Assembly: GCA_024399575.1 (NCBI GenBank)
Contig: JAKSNT010000006.1
Coordinates: forward strand, 1-48,976
Source of the DNA: Paludibacteraceae bacterium
GTDB lineage: Bacteria; Bacteroidota; Bacteroidia; Bacteroidales; Paludibacteraceae
Reading direction: 5' to 3'
DNA: 48,976 nucleotides
Both the position numbers and the translations under genes were made by a program. This document shows positions 36,336 to 45,749 of this stretch, piece after piece; positions within the stretch are counted from its first letter, which is position 1, and every line of letters starts with the position of its first letter. A model generated the notes under the pieces. The model was not told where the DNA came from. It did not search any database and saw only the letters and a program-made list of their open reading frames with translations.

Positions 36336-36407
36336 TCACCTCGGAAACGACAGGCTGGTCAGAACTCCAATCCGTCGTTCATGGTCAATCTGTCGTTTTC
36401 GAGGTGA
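36336..36407. repeat. 18-bp inverted repeat spanning the trkH/prsW convergent junction
   Basis: Left arm 36336-36353 and right arm 36390-36407 pair over 18 positions; one position is G against T, which is a G-U wobble in the RNA of the plus strand. The loop is 36 nt. The right arm lies inside the 3' end of the PrsW coding sequence. There is no U run immediately after it, so a standard terminator is not clear. Confidence 0.6.
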
Positions 36408-37090
36408 CGTCGGATAGCATTTTTAGCCCTGCGCTGCGCCCAGATGAAAAACGCGATGAATATCAGAACTGCCATTCCACGGACAAAATCAGAAGCAATG
36501 ATAGCCTCGGACATCAATATCGCATCAAACAGTCCATGGAACACAATCGGAACCATCAGCACTAAAGGCATAAACCACATGCCTCTATTACGGAAAGACA
36601 CAAGAGAATAGAAATAACCCATAATGACAGCAAACATATAATGCCCGGGAACTGAGAATATAGCCCTCGTCAACGCAACTGACTGCCAATCCTCAGCCTG
36701 CACCACATACAAAATGTTCTCAACCATCGCGAAACCGAGTCCGACAGTGACGGCATAAACTATTCCGTCAAAGAACTCGTCGTAATATCTGTTCCTGCGG
36801 AGAAAGAGGTACAGCATAATCAGCTTGGCACTTTCCTCAGGGACAGCTGCGCCAAAGAATGCAGTCGCAAAAGCACCACCTATACTGGTGTATTCAATGC
36901 CATAGAGCCCAAGGAATTCGAACAATGTTGCAAAAGCTATCGCAACAACACACGACAACGCACCAAACAACACACCTTTCAAAATCTGCAAGAGAGGTTC
37001 GCGCTGGTATTTGTCTTTAATATATATGTACACCAACAGTACAATCCCGGGAAGCAATGCTGCTCCTATGCCTAATATAATCTGCATCAT
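36359..37090 (-). CDS. PrsW-family intramembrane metalloprotease, copy 2
   Basis: 243 residues with about seven transmembrane helices. PrsW-family motifs are present: PEESAKL (Glu85, Glu86, Lys89), FFDGIVYAVTVGLGFAMVEN (Glu124, Asn125), a PGHYMFA histidine and VFHGLFDAIL with a final histidine and aspartate. The family includes the sporulation-independent protease that cuts the anti-sigma factor RsiW in Bacillus; the target here is unknown. It overlaps its paralogue by 4 nt. The two start with nearly the same sequence (VLLVYIYIKDKYQREP / VLLVYVYIQDKYQREP). Confidence 0.85.
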   Translation of the reverse strand: MMQIILGIGAALLPGIVLLVYIYIKDKYQREPLLQILKGVLFGALSCVVAIAFATLFEFLGLYGIEYTSIGGAFATAFFGAAVPEESAKLIMLYLFLRRNRYYDEFFDGIVYAVTVGLGFAMVENILYVVQAEDWQSVALTRAIFSVPGHYMFAVIMGYFYSLVSFRNRGMWFMPLVLMVPIVFHGLFDAILMSEAIIASDFVRGMAVLIFIAFFIWAQRRAKNAIRRHLENDRLTMNDGLEF

Positions 37091-37824
37091 ATACCTTTAA
37101 GAGCCCCAGACTCCATCAATTCCTTATCTTTAGCCAGCATCTTTCGAATAGCAAACCTCGCTTTTGTCTGAGCCCAAATGAAGAAAACTATGAACACGAA
37201 GCTTATAATTCCAGAAATCCACTCATTCTCAATAACCTTGCCTGACATCAATATTGCGTCATACAGTCCATGGAACAGTACAGGAACTAACAACACCAAT
37301 GGCCGCAACATGAAATGACCGTGTCTGAAGTGCAGATAGGAATAGAAATATCCCATCAAAACAGCAAACATATAATGTCCAGGAACAGAATAGATAGCCC
37401 TCGTGGCAGCCACAGCTTGCCAGTTGTCAGCCCGCAACACATATAAAATATTCTCGATCATTGCAAATCCCAACCCAACAGTCACGGCATACACTATACC
37501 GTCAAAGAACTCGTCGAAATACTTATTTCGCCTCACCAAAAGCCACAGCATCAACAATTTTGCGCACTCCTCGGGGACTGCTGCTGCAAAGAAGGCATGT
37601 GCAAACGCCTCCTTCACGTTCTTGTAATCTTCTGGATAATAACCTAAATAACCAAGCAGATAAGCAAATGCCAAAGCCACAGCACACGACAAAACTCCAA
37701 AAAGCACTCCCTTCAACAACTGCGGAATAGGTTCCCGCTGATACTTGTCCTGAATATACACATATACCAACAGCACTATTCCAGGCAGCACTGCTGCCAC
37801 GATACAAGTCCAAATGTTGCTCAT
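37087..37824 (-). CDS. PrsW-family intramembrane metalloprotease, copy 1
   Basis: 245 residues, tandem paralogue of the next gene. Motifs PEECAKLLML, FFDGIVYAVTVGLGFAMIEN and LFHGLYDAIL are kept, so both copies look active. It overlaps the TlpA-like gene by 4 nt and the second copy by 4 nt. The duplication could give two proteases for two anti-sigma or membrane targets, but no such partner lies in the window. Confidence 0.85.
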   Translation of the reverse strand: MSNIWTCIVAAVLPGIVLLVYVYIQDKYQREPIPQLLKGVLFGVLSCAVALAFAYLLGYLGYYPEDYKNVKEAFAHAFFAAAVPEECAKLLMLWLLVRRNKYFDEFFDGIVYAVTVGLGFAMIENILYVLRADNWQAVAATRAIYSVPGHYMFAVLMGYFYSYLHFRHGHFMLRPLVLLVPVLFHGLYDAILMSGKVIENEWISGIISFVFIVFFIWAQTKARFAIRKMLAKDKELMESGALKGI

Positions 37825-38978
37825 TTTATTTCTTCCGCCAATTTATCTTCAATCTTGTCAATACTCAATTCTCTTGAAACGATAGTTCCAAGGCTGTCAA
37901 TCAGAACAATAGAAGGTATTGCCTTCACACCGTACGTAGCTGCAAATTCAGAATCCCAGCCTTTAAGATCAGAAGTCTGAATCCAGTCCATACCATATTT
38001 ATTAATGGCATTCTCCCATGCCTTTCTATCAGAATCAAGAGATACGCCAACGATGCAAAGTCCCTTATCGCCATATTTTTCGTATAAAGCTTTCACATCA
38101 GACATCTGTGCTCTGCACGAAGGACACCAGCTTGCCCAAAAATCAATCATGACAAAAGTGTTGTCGTTCACCAACTTCGTCAAGTCAGTCGTCTTGCCAT
38201 CATTCGTAGTAAACGAAAATTCAGTAAACTGACTTCCCACAGAGGTCATAGTGATAACATAGATATTGTCAAACGCATTGGCAACCTCAGGCAACGATCG
38301 ATACTGTTCAGGAATTTTTTTTGTCAATTTGACAAGCAAGTCAACATCATCTGCCATGACAGAATTATACCTTGCAAACAGACTTATTCCCAATGGGTTC
38401 TCGATGTTTTTTTCAATGACATCAATAGTGTTTTTCAGCCATACAGAATCCAGTTTTGCTATCTCTGCATTTATTTCAGACTTCCGCTGCTCTACACTTT
38501 TATGATGGTCAACAACTTTTTTAGAAGATTTTCCTCTGACTTTGGTTTCAACAAGATTAACACTGTTGACTTTGCCGAGTTCAACATACAACGAGTCAGT
38601 TGCCTTGTCAATTGGATCGATAACATTCAGATACTTTGACAATTCCTTGTTGCAATCAGTACCAGATGCTCGTTTTAAAGTGCAGTCAACATTTATTCTT
38701 CCAGGTTCGACAATGACGGGAATCTTCTCATCCTCATATACAACGTATGCCATATATCCGACCTCAGTCTGTCCCTCAAACGAAAATACTGAATCTTTGA
38801 CATACGCAGTATCAATTACTACCCAATCCGGCTTTATGAATTTTTCGAGCAACACCATAGTGCTGTCTTCAGCCTGCACCGCAGTACCAGTTATCGTATA
38901 ACTCTTCAAGACATCCTTGCACGAATTCAAAGTCATTATGACAGCAACAACAAAAAACAGAATACAGTCTCTTTTCAT
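37821..38978 (-). CDS. TlpA-like thioredoxin-fold lipoprotein with N-terminal DUF4369-like domain
   Basis: 385 residues. The start at ATG 38976-38978 gives a lipoprotein signal (LNSC, Cys20); a longer frame begins 33 nt earlier. The N-terminal half (SYTITGTAVQAEDSTMVLLE) resembles DUF4369, common in Bacteroidota before a TlpA domain. The C-terminal domain has the active site WASWCPSC (Cys285 and Cys288) and the cis-proline segment AIPSIVLID. CPSC is less usual than the CGPC/CPPC of most TlpA proteins, which may shift the redox potential. It starts 16 nt after the AlaX-like gene and overlaps PrsW by 4 nt. Periplasmic disulfide reductase is the likely role. Confidence 0.88.
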   Translation of the reverse strand: MKRDCILFFVVAVIMTLNSCKDVLKSYTITGTAVQAEDSTMVLLEKFIKPDWVVIDTAYVKDSVFSFEGQTEVGYMAYVVYEDEKIPVIVEPGRINVDCTLKRASGTDCNKELSKYLNVIDPIDKATDSLYVELGKVNSVNLVETKVRGKSSKKVVDHHKSVEQRKSEINAEIAKLDSVWLKNTIDVIEKNIENPLGISLFARYNSVMADDVDLLVKLTKKIPEQYRSLPEVANAFDNIYVITMTSVGSQFTEFSFTTNDGKTTDLTKLVNDNTFVMIDFWASWCPSCRAQMSDVKALYEKYGDKGLCIVGVSLDSDRKAWENAINKYGMDWIQTSDLKGWDSEFAATYGVKAIPSIVLIDSLGTIVSRELSIDKIEDKLAEEIK

Positions 38979-38994
38979 AAATAGTATAGTTTTA

Positions 38995-39492
38995 TTATTC
39001 CGCCAACCCATCCTCGTCAGTCCAGGTAGTGTTTTCGAGTTTGAACCTCATTCTCCAACGCCCATCGGCAAAATCAGATGTCAGAATCCTAAACTGCCCT
39101 ATGCAGCCAGTGTTTTTCACATGTGCCCCAATGCAGGCACAGTTGTCATAATCGCCAATTCTTACAATCCTCAGAGTCTCCGAAGCATCATCAGGCAACT
39201 TGCTGAGGTCAACGACAGACGCCGCTTCTGACTTCGACATGAATTCTATTTTCACATCGAGATTACGATGTATCTGCTCGTTCACCCGCGCTTCGATCTC
39301 GCATATCTGCTCTTCAGTCGGAGCACTTGCCAGCAGATAGTCAGCCTTGCTCTTCTTACGCTCGATATGGGCATTCTTCGACCTCGGACATCCGAACATA
39401 CGTACCATAGTCTGGTTAAGTATATGCTCGACTGTATGCATAGGTGGATATTCAGCCTTGTTATGCTCGTTCAATTTAATCTCTTCTTCCAT
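38995..39492 (-). CDS. AlaX-like trans-editing protein (alanyl/threonyl-tRNA synthetase SAD domain)
   Basis: 165 residues. The zinc-site residues of the tRNA-synthetase second additional domain are present: His19 and His23 in HTVEHILNQTM, and Cys120 and His124 in CIGAHVKNTG. Free-standing members remove wrongly attached amino acids (serine or glycine from tRNA-Ala, or serine from tRNA-Thr). There is no synthetase body, so it acts in trans. It starts 12 nt after the outer-membrane protein gene and ends 16 nt before the TlpA-like gene. The exact substrate cannot be read from the sequence. Confidence 0.85.
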   Translation of the reverse strand: MEEEIKLNEHNKAEYPPMHTVEHILNQTMVRMFGCPRSKNAHIERKKSKADYLLASAPTEEQICEIEARVNEQIHRNLDVKIEFMSKSEAASVVDLSKLPDDASETLRIVRIGDYDNCACIGAHVKNTGCIGQFRILTSDFADGRWRMRFKLENTTWTDEDGLAE

Positions 39493-39504
39493 GACAATAT
39501 CGTC

Positions 39505-40128
39505 TTAATGACAAAACAAAATTCCTATTCTCGCATTTATTGCAGTAGGGAGCAGCAATCTTCCTTTGCGTAAGGCAGCCTGCCAATCAACCCTGAAAGT
39601 CAGATGTATCGCCTTAGTAGCCACATACTCCACCCCGAGATACGGCATTACGAAGAAATACCCCTGATGGTTGAACACAGTGTTTCTTTCAGCATTCCAG
39701 TCATCTTTCGACCCATCAAGAATCATAAGCGTATGCATTGCCCCGCCACCTATTGTCGCCCCCACGAACGGCAGAAGACGTCCACACTGCCATATTGCAT
39801 CAGTCTGCAATCCGCCATACCCATTGCGTATATAACTCCCGTCAGCCAACTGCCCCCTATACTTAGTACACTGGGAATTAAGTATAGAGACACACCCTTC
39901 AGCGCCTATACGCCAATGTCGCCACAACGTCACGTTCATCTGTCCTCCAAGCCCAAACAGCACACCTTGCAATGGAACAGGAGCCACAGTATTGCTGCCT
40001 GCCATATATCCTGCATGAACCATCATTCCACCGCCACAACCGCTGAATGCCCGCTCCTGCCCACTGGCACACACACCGACAGCTGACAGCAACGCAAACA
40101 CCACATAACGACATACTTTACAACTCAT
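39505..40128 (-). CDS. Outer-membrane beta-barrel protein of unknown family
   Basis: 207 residues with a signal peptide (ends GVCASGQ). I chose ATG 40126-40128; a further in-frame ATG lies 18 nt upstream. Alternating hydrophobic and polar residues in short segments ([47 protein letters not shown]) suggest a small eight-stranded barrel. The Cys-rich N-terminal region is unusual for a barrel. It heads a five-gene run with the AlaX-like gene, TlpA-like gene and two PrsW genes, behind a perfect promoter. I do not recognise a family. Confidence 0.65.
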   Translation of the reverse strand: MSCKVCRYVVFALLSAVGVCASGQERAFSGCGGGMMVHAGYMAGSNTVAPVPLQGVLFGLGGQMNVTLWRHWRIGAEGCVSILNSQCTKYRGQLADGSYIRNGYGGLQTDAIWQCGRLLPFVGATIGGGAMHTLMILDGSKDDWNAERNTVFNHQGYFFVMPYLGVEYVATKAIHLTFRVDWQAALRKGRLLLPTAINARIGILFCH

Positions 40129-40186
40129 AGCAAACCATTTGCACATCGCCCTGATTCGTCACTGTATCAGCGCAATAAAATTTTCT

Positions 40187-40219
40187 GCAAATATAGACAA
40201 AAAAGATTACGTGAACAAA
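40187..40219 (-). promoter_or_regulatory. Promoter of the outer-membrane-protein/AlaX/TlpA/PrsW run (TTTG-N20-TATATTTGC)
   Basis: On the minus strand, TTTG at 40216-40219, exactly 20 nt, then TATATTTGC at 40187-40195. It overlaps the plus-strand fumarase promoter region. Confidence 0.75.
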
Positions 40220-40229
40220 TATTTTTTTG

Positions 40230-40238
40230 TAATTTTGC
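40230..40238 (+). promoter_or_regulatory. -7 promoter element for the fumarase-topB pair
   Basis: TAATTTTGC, 40 nt before the fumarase ATG. No good -33 element at 20 nt. It lies 11 nt from the -33 element of the divergent minus-strand promoter, so the two may compete. Confidence 0.6.
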
Positions 40239-40278
40239 AGAAAAGTTTCAAATAAAATTATTCAACACATCATATATT

Positions 40279-41901
40279 ATGTCAGAATTTCATTATCAAC
40301 CACTTATCGAGCTTGGTGAAGACAAGACAGAATATTATCTACTCACCCGTGAACATGTTTCTGTTTCAGAATTTGATAGCAAACCAATTCTGAAGATTGA
40401 CAAGGAGGGACTGCGACTGATGGCAAATACCGCTTTCCGTGATGTCTCGTTCCTGCTTCGCCGCGAACACAACGAACAGGTAGCCAAAATACTCTCCGAC
40501 CCTGAGGCAAGCGACAACGACCGCTATGTAGCACTCACCTTCCTACGCAATGCCGAAGTTGCCTGTAAAGGGAAGCTTCCTCTCTGTCAGGACACAGGTA
40601 CTGCCATAATACATGGCGAAAAAGGTCAGCAGGTATGGACAGGCTTTTCAGATGAAGAGGCACTCGCACACGGCGTTTACGACACTTATACCAACGAGAA
40701 CCTGCGATACTCACAGAATGCACCTCTCTCAATGTACGAAGAGGTAAACACGAAATGCAACCTCCCTGCGCAGATTGACATAGAAGCGACCGAAGGTATG
40801 GAATATCGTTTTCTCTGCGTAACTAAGGGCGGTGGATCTGCCAACAAGACATACCTCTATCAAGAGACCAAGGCGCTGCTCAACCCCGAAACTCTTGTCC
40901 CATTCTTAGTGGAGAAAATAAAGACTCTCGGTACGGCAGCATGTCCTCCTTACCATATTGCCTTCTGCATCGGCGGAACCTCCGCCGAAAAGAACCTTCT
41001 GACCGTAAAACTCGCCTCTACACATTATTACGACTCGCTGCCTACTTCGGGCAACGAATACGGACGTGCCTTCCGCGACGTAGAACTTGAACAGATGGTA
41101 CTCGCTGAAGCACACCGCATAGGCCTCGGTGCGCAATTCGGCGGAAAATACCTTGCACACGACATACGCATCATACGTATGCCTCGCCACGGTGCTTCCT
41201 GTCCTGTAGGCATGGGTGTCAGCTGCTCAGCAGACCGTAACATAAAATGCAAAATCAACAAGGACGGAATATGGATTGAACGCTTGGACGACTGTCCTGG
41301 AAGTTTAATTCCAAAAGAACTCCGCCATGCAGGTGAAGGCGAAGCAGTGCGCATAGACCTCAACCGCCCAATGTACGAGATTCTCGGCGAACTGTCGAAA
41401 TATCCAGTCTCAACACGCCTCTCGCTCAACGGAACAATAATCGTAGGACGCGACATTGCACATGCACGTATCAAAGAACGTCTCGACCGTGGAGAAGCCA
41501 TGCCTGAATACCTCAAGAGACACCCTATATACTATGCAGGTCCTGCCAAGACTCCTGCCGGTATGCCTTGCGGTTCCATGGGTCCTACCACTGCAGGACG
41601 CATGGACCCTTACGTTGACCTCTTCCAGAGTCACGGGGGAAGCATGATAATGCTCGCCAAGGGAAACCGCTCGCAAGCTGTAACTGATGCCTGCAAGAAA
41701 CACGGTGGTTTCTATCTCGGCTCTATTGGCGGACCTGCCGCAATCCTTGCCCAGAACAACATCAAGAGTATAGAATGCGTGGAATATCCTGAACTCGGCA
41801 TGGAGGCTATATGGAAAATCGAGGTCGTTGACTTCCCTGCATTCATTCTCGTAGATGACAAGGGCAATGATTTTTTCAAACAGATTAAACCATTGAAATA
41901 A
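40279..41901 (+). CDS. fumA: Class I fumarate hydratase (iron-sulfur)
   Basis: 540 residues, as in FumA/FumB of E. coli. Interconverts fumarate and malate with an oxygen-sensitive [4Fe-4S] cluster. Cluster cysteines and active-site segments are visible in [39 protein letters not shown] and the C-terminal [19 protein letters not shown]. The alpha and beta parts are fused in one chain. The stop overlaps topB by 1 nt (TAATG). In anaerobic Bacteroidales this enzyme serves the reductive branch from oxaloacetate to succinate; that role is general knowledge. Confidence 0.95.
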   Translation: MSEFHYQPLIELGEDKTEYYLLTREHVSVSEFDSKPILKIDKEGLRLMANTAFRDVSFLLRREHNEQVAKILSDPEASDNDRYVALTFLRNAEVACKGKLPLCQDTGTAIIHGEKGQQVWTGFSDEEALAHGVYDTYTNENLRYSQNAPLSMYEEVNTKCNLPAQIDIEATEGMEYRFLCVTKGGGSANKTYLYQETKALLNPETLVPFLVEKIKTLGTAACPPYHIAFCIGGTSAEKNLLTVKLASTHYYDSLPTSGNEYGRAFRDVELEQMVLAEAHRIGLGAQFGGKYLAHDIRIIRMPRHGASCPVGMGVSCSADRNIKCKINKDGIWIERLDDCPGSLIPKELRHAGEGEAVRIDLNRPMYEILGELSKYPVSTRLSLNGTIIVGRDIAHARIKERLDRGEAMPEYLKRHPIYYAGPAKTPAGMPCGSMGPTTAGRMDPYVDLFQSHGGSMIMLAKGNRSQAVTDACKKHGGFYLGSIGGPAAILAQNNIKSIECVEYPELGMEAIWKIEVVDFPAFILVDDKGNDFFKQIKPLK

Positions 41902-43922
41902 TGATAGTATGTGTAGCCGAAAAGCCAAGCGTGGCTCGCGAGATTGCCCAGATTATCGGTGCGAGCACCCAGCGTCAGGGATACCTCGAAGGTAACGGGT
42001 ATTGCGTCACATGGACTTTCGGCCACCTCTGCACGCTGAAAGAACCACACGATTATGCCCCTAATCTGAAGGCATGGTCGTTCGGCTCTCTGCCTATCCT
42101 GCCCCAACCTTTTGGCATAAAGCTCATTTCCGACAAAGGGGTGGAACACCAGTTCAACATAATCAAGAACCTGATGGCAAATGCCGAAATGATTGTGAAC
42201 TGCGGCGATGCCGGACAGGAAGGCGAGCTCATACAACGCTGGGTAATGCAAATGGCAGGTACAAAATGTCCTGTGAAACGACTCTGGATATCTTCGTTGA
42301 CCGAAGAAGCTATCCGCGAGGGATTCAGCAACCTTCACCCAGCCTCTGATTACGACCTGCTTTACCATGCAGGACTCTCACGCGCCATAGGCGACTGGCT
42401 CCTCGGAATGAACGCCACACGTGTCTATACACTCAAATACAGCGGCGGACGACGTCAGGTGCTCTCTATAGGACGTGTACAGACTCCTACGCTCAACATG
42501 ATTGTCGCACGTTGCCGCGAGATAGAAAATTTCGTGCCAGAACCTTTCTGGGAACTGAAGACGATTTACCGTGACACCACGTTCTCATACACCAAAGGAC
42601 GCTTCAAGCAGCCAGACGACGCACGGAAAATCGTCGGTGAGATCACTGGTCAGCCTCTGACAGTAAACTCCATCACCGAGAAACAGTCCAACGAATCTGC
42701 ACCACGTCTCTTCGACCTCACCTCGCTGCAGGTGGAATGCAACAAGAAATTCTCCTTCTCAGCTGACCAGACACTGAAACTCATCCAGTCACTCTACGAG
42801 AAGAAAGCCACCACATACCCTCGCGTTGACACCACATATCTTCCTGACGACATGTACCCAAAGATTTCTTCAATACTTACATATCTCTCGAATGCCGCCA
42901 TTGTCGCACCTGATGTGCGTCAATACATACCGTATGTACTAAACTGCAAGATTCCGAAATCGAAGAAAGTATTCGACAATTCTAAAATAACTGACCACCA
43001 CGCAATCATTCCTACAGGCGTAGTCAACGTATCACTCACCGCTGACGAACAACGTGTATATGATCTCGTGGTACGCCATTTTCTCGCCAATTTCATGGAA
43101 GATTGTCGCATAGCCACAACCACGGTAATGGCATCTGTCGTGAAATACGATTTCAAGGCGACAGGCAAGGTCATACTGAAACCGGGATGGCGTATGCTGT
43201 TCAGCAACGAACCTAAAAACAAGGACGAAAAAGAGGAAAAAGAGGAAGAACAGACACTTCCTGCATTTACAAAAGGAGAATCAGGCCCGCACCAGCCTAA
43301 ACTTGTCCAGAAACAGACCAATCCGCCGAAGCTCTACACTGAAGCGACCCTACTGCGTGCCATGGAAACTGCTGGCAAGAGTGCGGAAGACGAGACTATA
43401 CGCGAGGCTATGAAGGAAAACGGCATAGGACGACCTTCAACGCGCGCTGCCATTATCGAGACTCTGCTGAAAAGGGGATACATACGCAAGGAACGCAAAT
43501 CGCTCGTGGCAACTGAAATGGGATGTAAGCTGATTGACACCATCCATGATCCGCAACTGAAATCTGCCGAACTCACTGGAGAATGGGAACACAAGCTGCG
43601 TCTCATCGAACGTGGGGAATACAACTCTGCCACTTTCATCAGTGAACTGAAACAGATGGTCACTGTAGTTGTAAACAACGTGCTGACAGACTCAACCAAT
43701 ACTGTCATCGCCACCACCCCTCTCGCACGGGAACTGAAAAAGAAATCGCAGACAAGACGCAAATCCCGCAAGCCTGAAATCATCGAAGGGACTGCCTGCC
43801 CACTTTGCGGAAAGGGAATCATCATCCGGGGCAAAACCATGTTTGGCTGCTCACGCTGGCGCGAAGGATGCACATTCCGTGCTCCGTTCTCCGGAGATGA
43901 CAATAAATCCGCACCACAATAA
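41901..43922 (+). CDS. topB: DNA topoisomerase III
   Basis: 673 residues. Type IA topoisomerase that relaxes and decatenates DNA through a 5'-phosphotyrosine link. Toprim domain at the start (VCVAEKPSVAREIA), SIGRVQTPTL in the core, and the catalytic tyrosine in TTYPRVDTTYL; the single C-terminal zinc ribbon is CPLCGKGIIIRGKTMFGC. Starts at the TAATG overlap with fumarase and ends 19 nt before the converging adenine deaminase. It is the TopB type rather than TopA by size, by the QTPTL motif and by the absence of several zinc fingers. Confidence 0.93.
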   Translation: MIVCVAEKPSVAREIAQIIGASTQRQGYLEGNGYCVTWTFGHLCTLKEPHDYAPNLKAWSFGSLPILPQPFGIKLISDKGVEHQFNIIKNLMANAEMIVNCGDAGQEGELIQRWVMQMAGTKCPVKRLWISSLTEEAIREGFSNLHPASDYDLLYHAGLSRAIGDWLLGMNATRVYTLKYSGGRRQVLSIGRVQTPTLNMIVARCREIENFVPEPFWELKTIYRDTTFSYTKGRFKQPDDARKIVGEITGQPLTVNSITEKQSNESAPRLFDLTSLQVECNKKFSFSADQTLKLIQSLYEKKATTYPRVDTTYLPDDMYPKISSILTYLSNAAIVAPDVRQYIPYVLNCKIPKSKKVFDNSKITDHHAIIPTGVVNVSLTADEQRVYDLVVRHFLANFMEDCRIATTTVMASVVKYDFKATGKVILKPGWRMLFSNEPKNKDEKEEKEEEQTLPAFTKGESGPHQPKLVQKQTNPPKLYTEATLLRAMETAGKSAEDETIREAMKENGIGRPSTRAAIIETLLKRGYIRKERKSLVATEMGCKLIDTIHDPQLKSAELTGEWEHKLRLIERGEYNSATFISELKQMVTVVVNNVLTDSTNTVIATTPLARELKKKSQTRRKSRKPEIIEGTACPLCGKGIIIRGKTMFGCSRWREGCTFRAPFSGDDNKSAPQ

Positions 43923-43941
43923 TCATGCGCTAAGCATACAT

Positions 43942-45564
43942 CTAATTTATGTCAGACGCCATCACATCAGTAAATCCGAACTTCCGACCGTCGAACAATC
44001 CTGTGTCGATGAGTTTCAATTCAGGTATGACAGGCAATGCCATGAATGCAAGAGTCATGTACGGAGCCTTGAACTTGCACCCTATCTCCCCAGCCATCGC
44101 CTTCAGTTCGTTGTGACGGCGACCTAACTCTTCGCCACGCAATGGCGACATCAGTCCTGCTATCGGCAATGCAATGTCCTCCACCCTATCGCCGTCAGCG
44201 ACGCAGAATCCGCCTTTAGTCTCCACCAAACGATTGACTGCCTTCACAATATCTCTGTCCGAGCAACCTACGGCTATTATGTTGTGACTGTCGTGGGCAA
44301 TCGTTGATGCCAACGCACCGCGCTTCAATCCAAAACCCTTTATATAGCCTATTGCAGGACGTGCCTTCTTGTATCTGTTATATACCACAATCTTCAGTAT
44401 GTCTCGCTCCACACCAGGGATGCCCTTGCCTGCATGGGTGTAGAGCTGTCCCTCCTGAGCCTCAATGACCTTCACCTCACGATGGTCAGACACTGCTGCA
44501 ATATCCTCGTCACGCAACTCCTCAGCCTTGAAATTGTTGATTATCTTCTCCTCATTCTCATCAACAACTACATCGTCCTTCTCTCCGTCATACACGCAAT
44601 ATCCGTCAATGTATGTAGCCATAACGTCAAAGCCCTTCAGGTCTCTGACCACTATGAAATCAGCTTTGTCTCCTTTGCCGAGCAACCCAACGTTCATTCC
44701 ATAATGCTGTGCAGGAGCCAACGTAGCAGCTGTCAGCACGTTCCATAGAGGCATACCCTTGGCAATGCAACGTGCCGTCATCTCGTCAATATACCCTTCA
44801 TCCAGTTCGTCTGGATATTTGTCGTCGGTGCAGAACATGAGCATTCCCCTCCATCTGTCATCTCCGAGCAGAGGCATAAGGTCATCGAGATTGCATGCTG
44901 CCGACCCTTCGCGTATCTGTATCTTCATACCCATCTCAAGTCGCTCGCAAGCCTGACCGATATCGAACATCTCGTGGTCGGTTGATATTCCTGCCGAAAT
45001 ATATCTCCGCGCATCTTCGCCAGTCACTCCCGGAGCATGACCGTCAACCACCTTGCCAGCCTTCAATGTGTATTTCACCTTGTTCACCACCTCATCCACA
45101 CCAAACAGTATTCCTGGGAAATTCATCATTTCCGCCAGACCGTAGAATTCGTTGCGGACAACCATTTCATGTACGTCGTCAGCCGTAATCCTCGCTCCTG
45201 CAGTCTCAAAATCGGTACAAGGCACACACGAAGGCACACCGAAACTGAACTTCAGTCGCGTACTTCCAGCTGATTTCAACATGTATTCTATGCCCTCACG
45301 TCCCATGACATTGGCTATCTCATGCGGATCAGTGACCACAGCCACAGTGCCTCGACGTACCGCCATGCGCGCAAAGTTTCTTGGAGTCATGAGCGTTGAT
45401 TCGATATGCACATGCGAATCTATGAATCCAGGCATTATGTAAGGGGCATCCTCGCCCACTTCGCATTCCCTGATTTCAACTATTGTTCCACCTTCAATGG
45501 CTATCTCGCCACCGAATATCCGCCTGTTGCGGACATCGACTATCTGTCCTCTTATCGTATTCAT
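43942..45564 (-). CDS. ade: Adenine deaminase
   Basis: 540 residues, amidohydrolase superfamily. Converts adenine to hypoxanthine and ammonia for purine salvage. The metal-binding signature is MPGFIDSHVHIESTLMTPRNF, with later GHAPGVTGEDA and the C-terminal ASTIAHDSHNIIAVG block. The length is within the usual range for the family. A -7 element lies 68 nt upstream of the ATG. It is not joined with neighbours and converges on topB with 19 nt between. Confidence 0.95.
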   Translation of the reverse strand: MNTIRGQIVDVRNRRIFGGEIAIEGGTIVEIRECEVGEDAPYIMPGFIDSHVHIESTLMTPRNFARMAVRRGTVAVVTDPHEIANVMGREGIEYMLKSAGSTRLKFSFGVPSCVPCTDFETAGARITADDVHEMVVRNEFYGLAEMMNFPGILFGVDEVVNKVKYTLKAGKVVDGHAPGVTGEDARRYISAGISTDHEMFDIGQACERLEMGMKIQIREGSAACNLDDLMPLLGDDRWRGMLMFCTDDKYPDELDEGYIDEMTARCIAKGMPLWNVLTAATLAPAQHYGMNVGLLGKGDKADFIVVRDLKGFDVMATYIDGYCVYDGEKDDVVVDENEEKIINNFKAEELRDEDIAAVSDHREVKVIEAQEGQLYTHAGKGIPGVERDILKIVVYNRYKKARPAIGYIKGFGLKRGALASTIAHDSHNIIAVGCSDRDIVKAVNRLVETKGGFCVADGDRVEDIALPIAGLMSPLRGEELGRRHNELKAMAGEIGCKFKAPYMTLAFMALPVIPELKLIDTGLFDGRKFGFTDVMASDIN

Positions 45565-45632
45565 AAAATTAATATGTATTCATAAATGAAGTCCCTCAAT
45601 TTTGCCGAGAGTAAATGGTTCCTAATCACGCT

Positions 45633-45665
45633 GCAAATTTACATCTAAATTCCAATACACGCAAG
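45633..45665 (-). promoter_or_regulatory. Promoter of the adenine deaminase gene (CTTG-N20-TAAATTTGC)
   Basis: On the minus strand, CTTG at 45662-45665, exactly 20 nt, then TAAATTTGC at 45633-45641. It leaves a leader of about 60 nt before the ATG at 45564; no riboswitch-like structure was recognised in it. Confidence 0.7.
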
Positions 45666-45690
45666 CCTTGAACAAAAAAAACGAAAAATT

Positions 45691-45723
45691 CTTGCCATTC
45701 CGAAGAATTTTACCTACCTTTGC
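45691..45723 (+). promoter_or_regulatory. Promoter of the Sel1-repeat gene (CTTG-N20-TACCTTTGC)
   Basis: CTTG at 45691-45694, 20 nt, TACCTTTGC at 45715-45723. It places transcription downstream of an in-frame start at 45720 and so favours ATG 45750. Confidence 0.7.
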
Positions 45724-45749
45724 GCCCAAAATCAAACATTTCAATCACT

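Noticed and set aside
43923-43941. Terminator between topB and adenine deaminase
   Set aside because: Only a 4-bp stem can be drawn in the 19-nt gap, with no T run.
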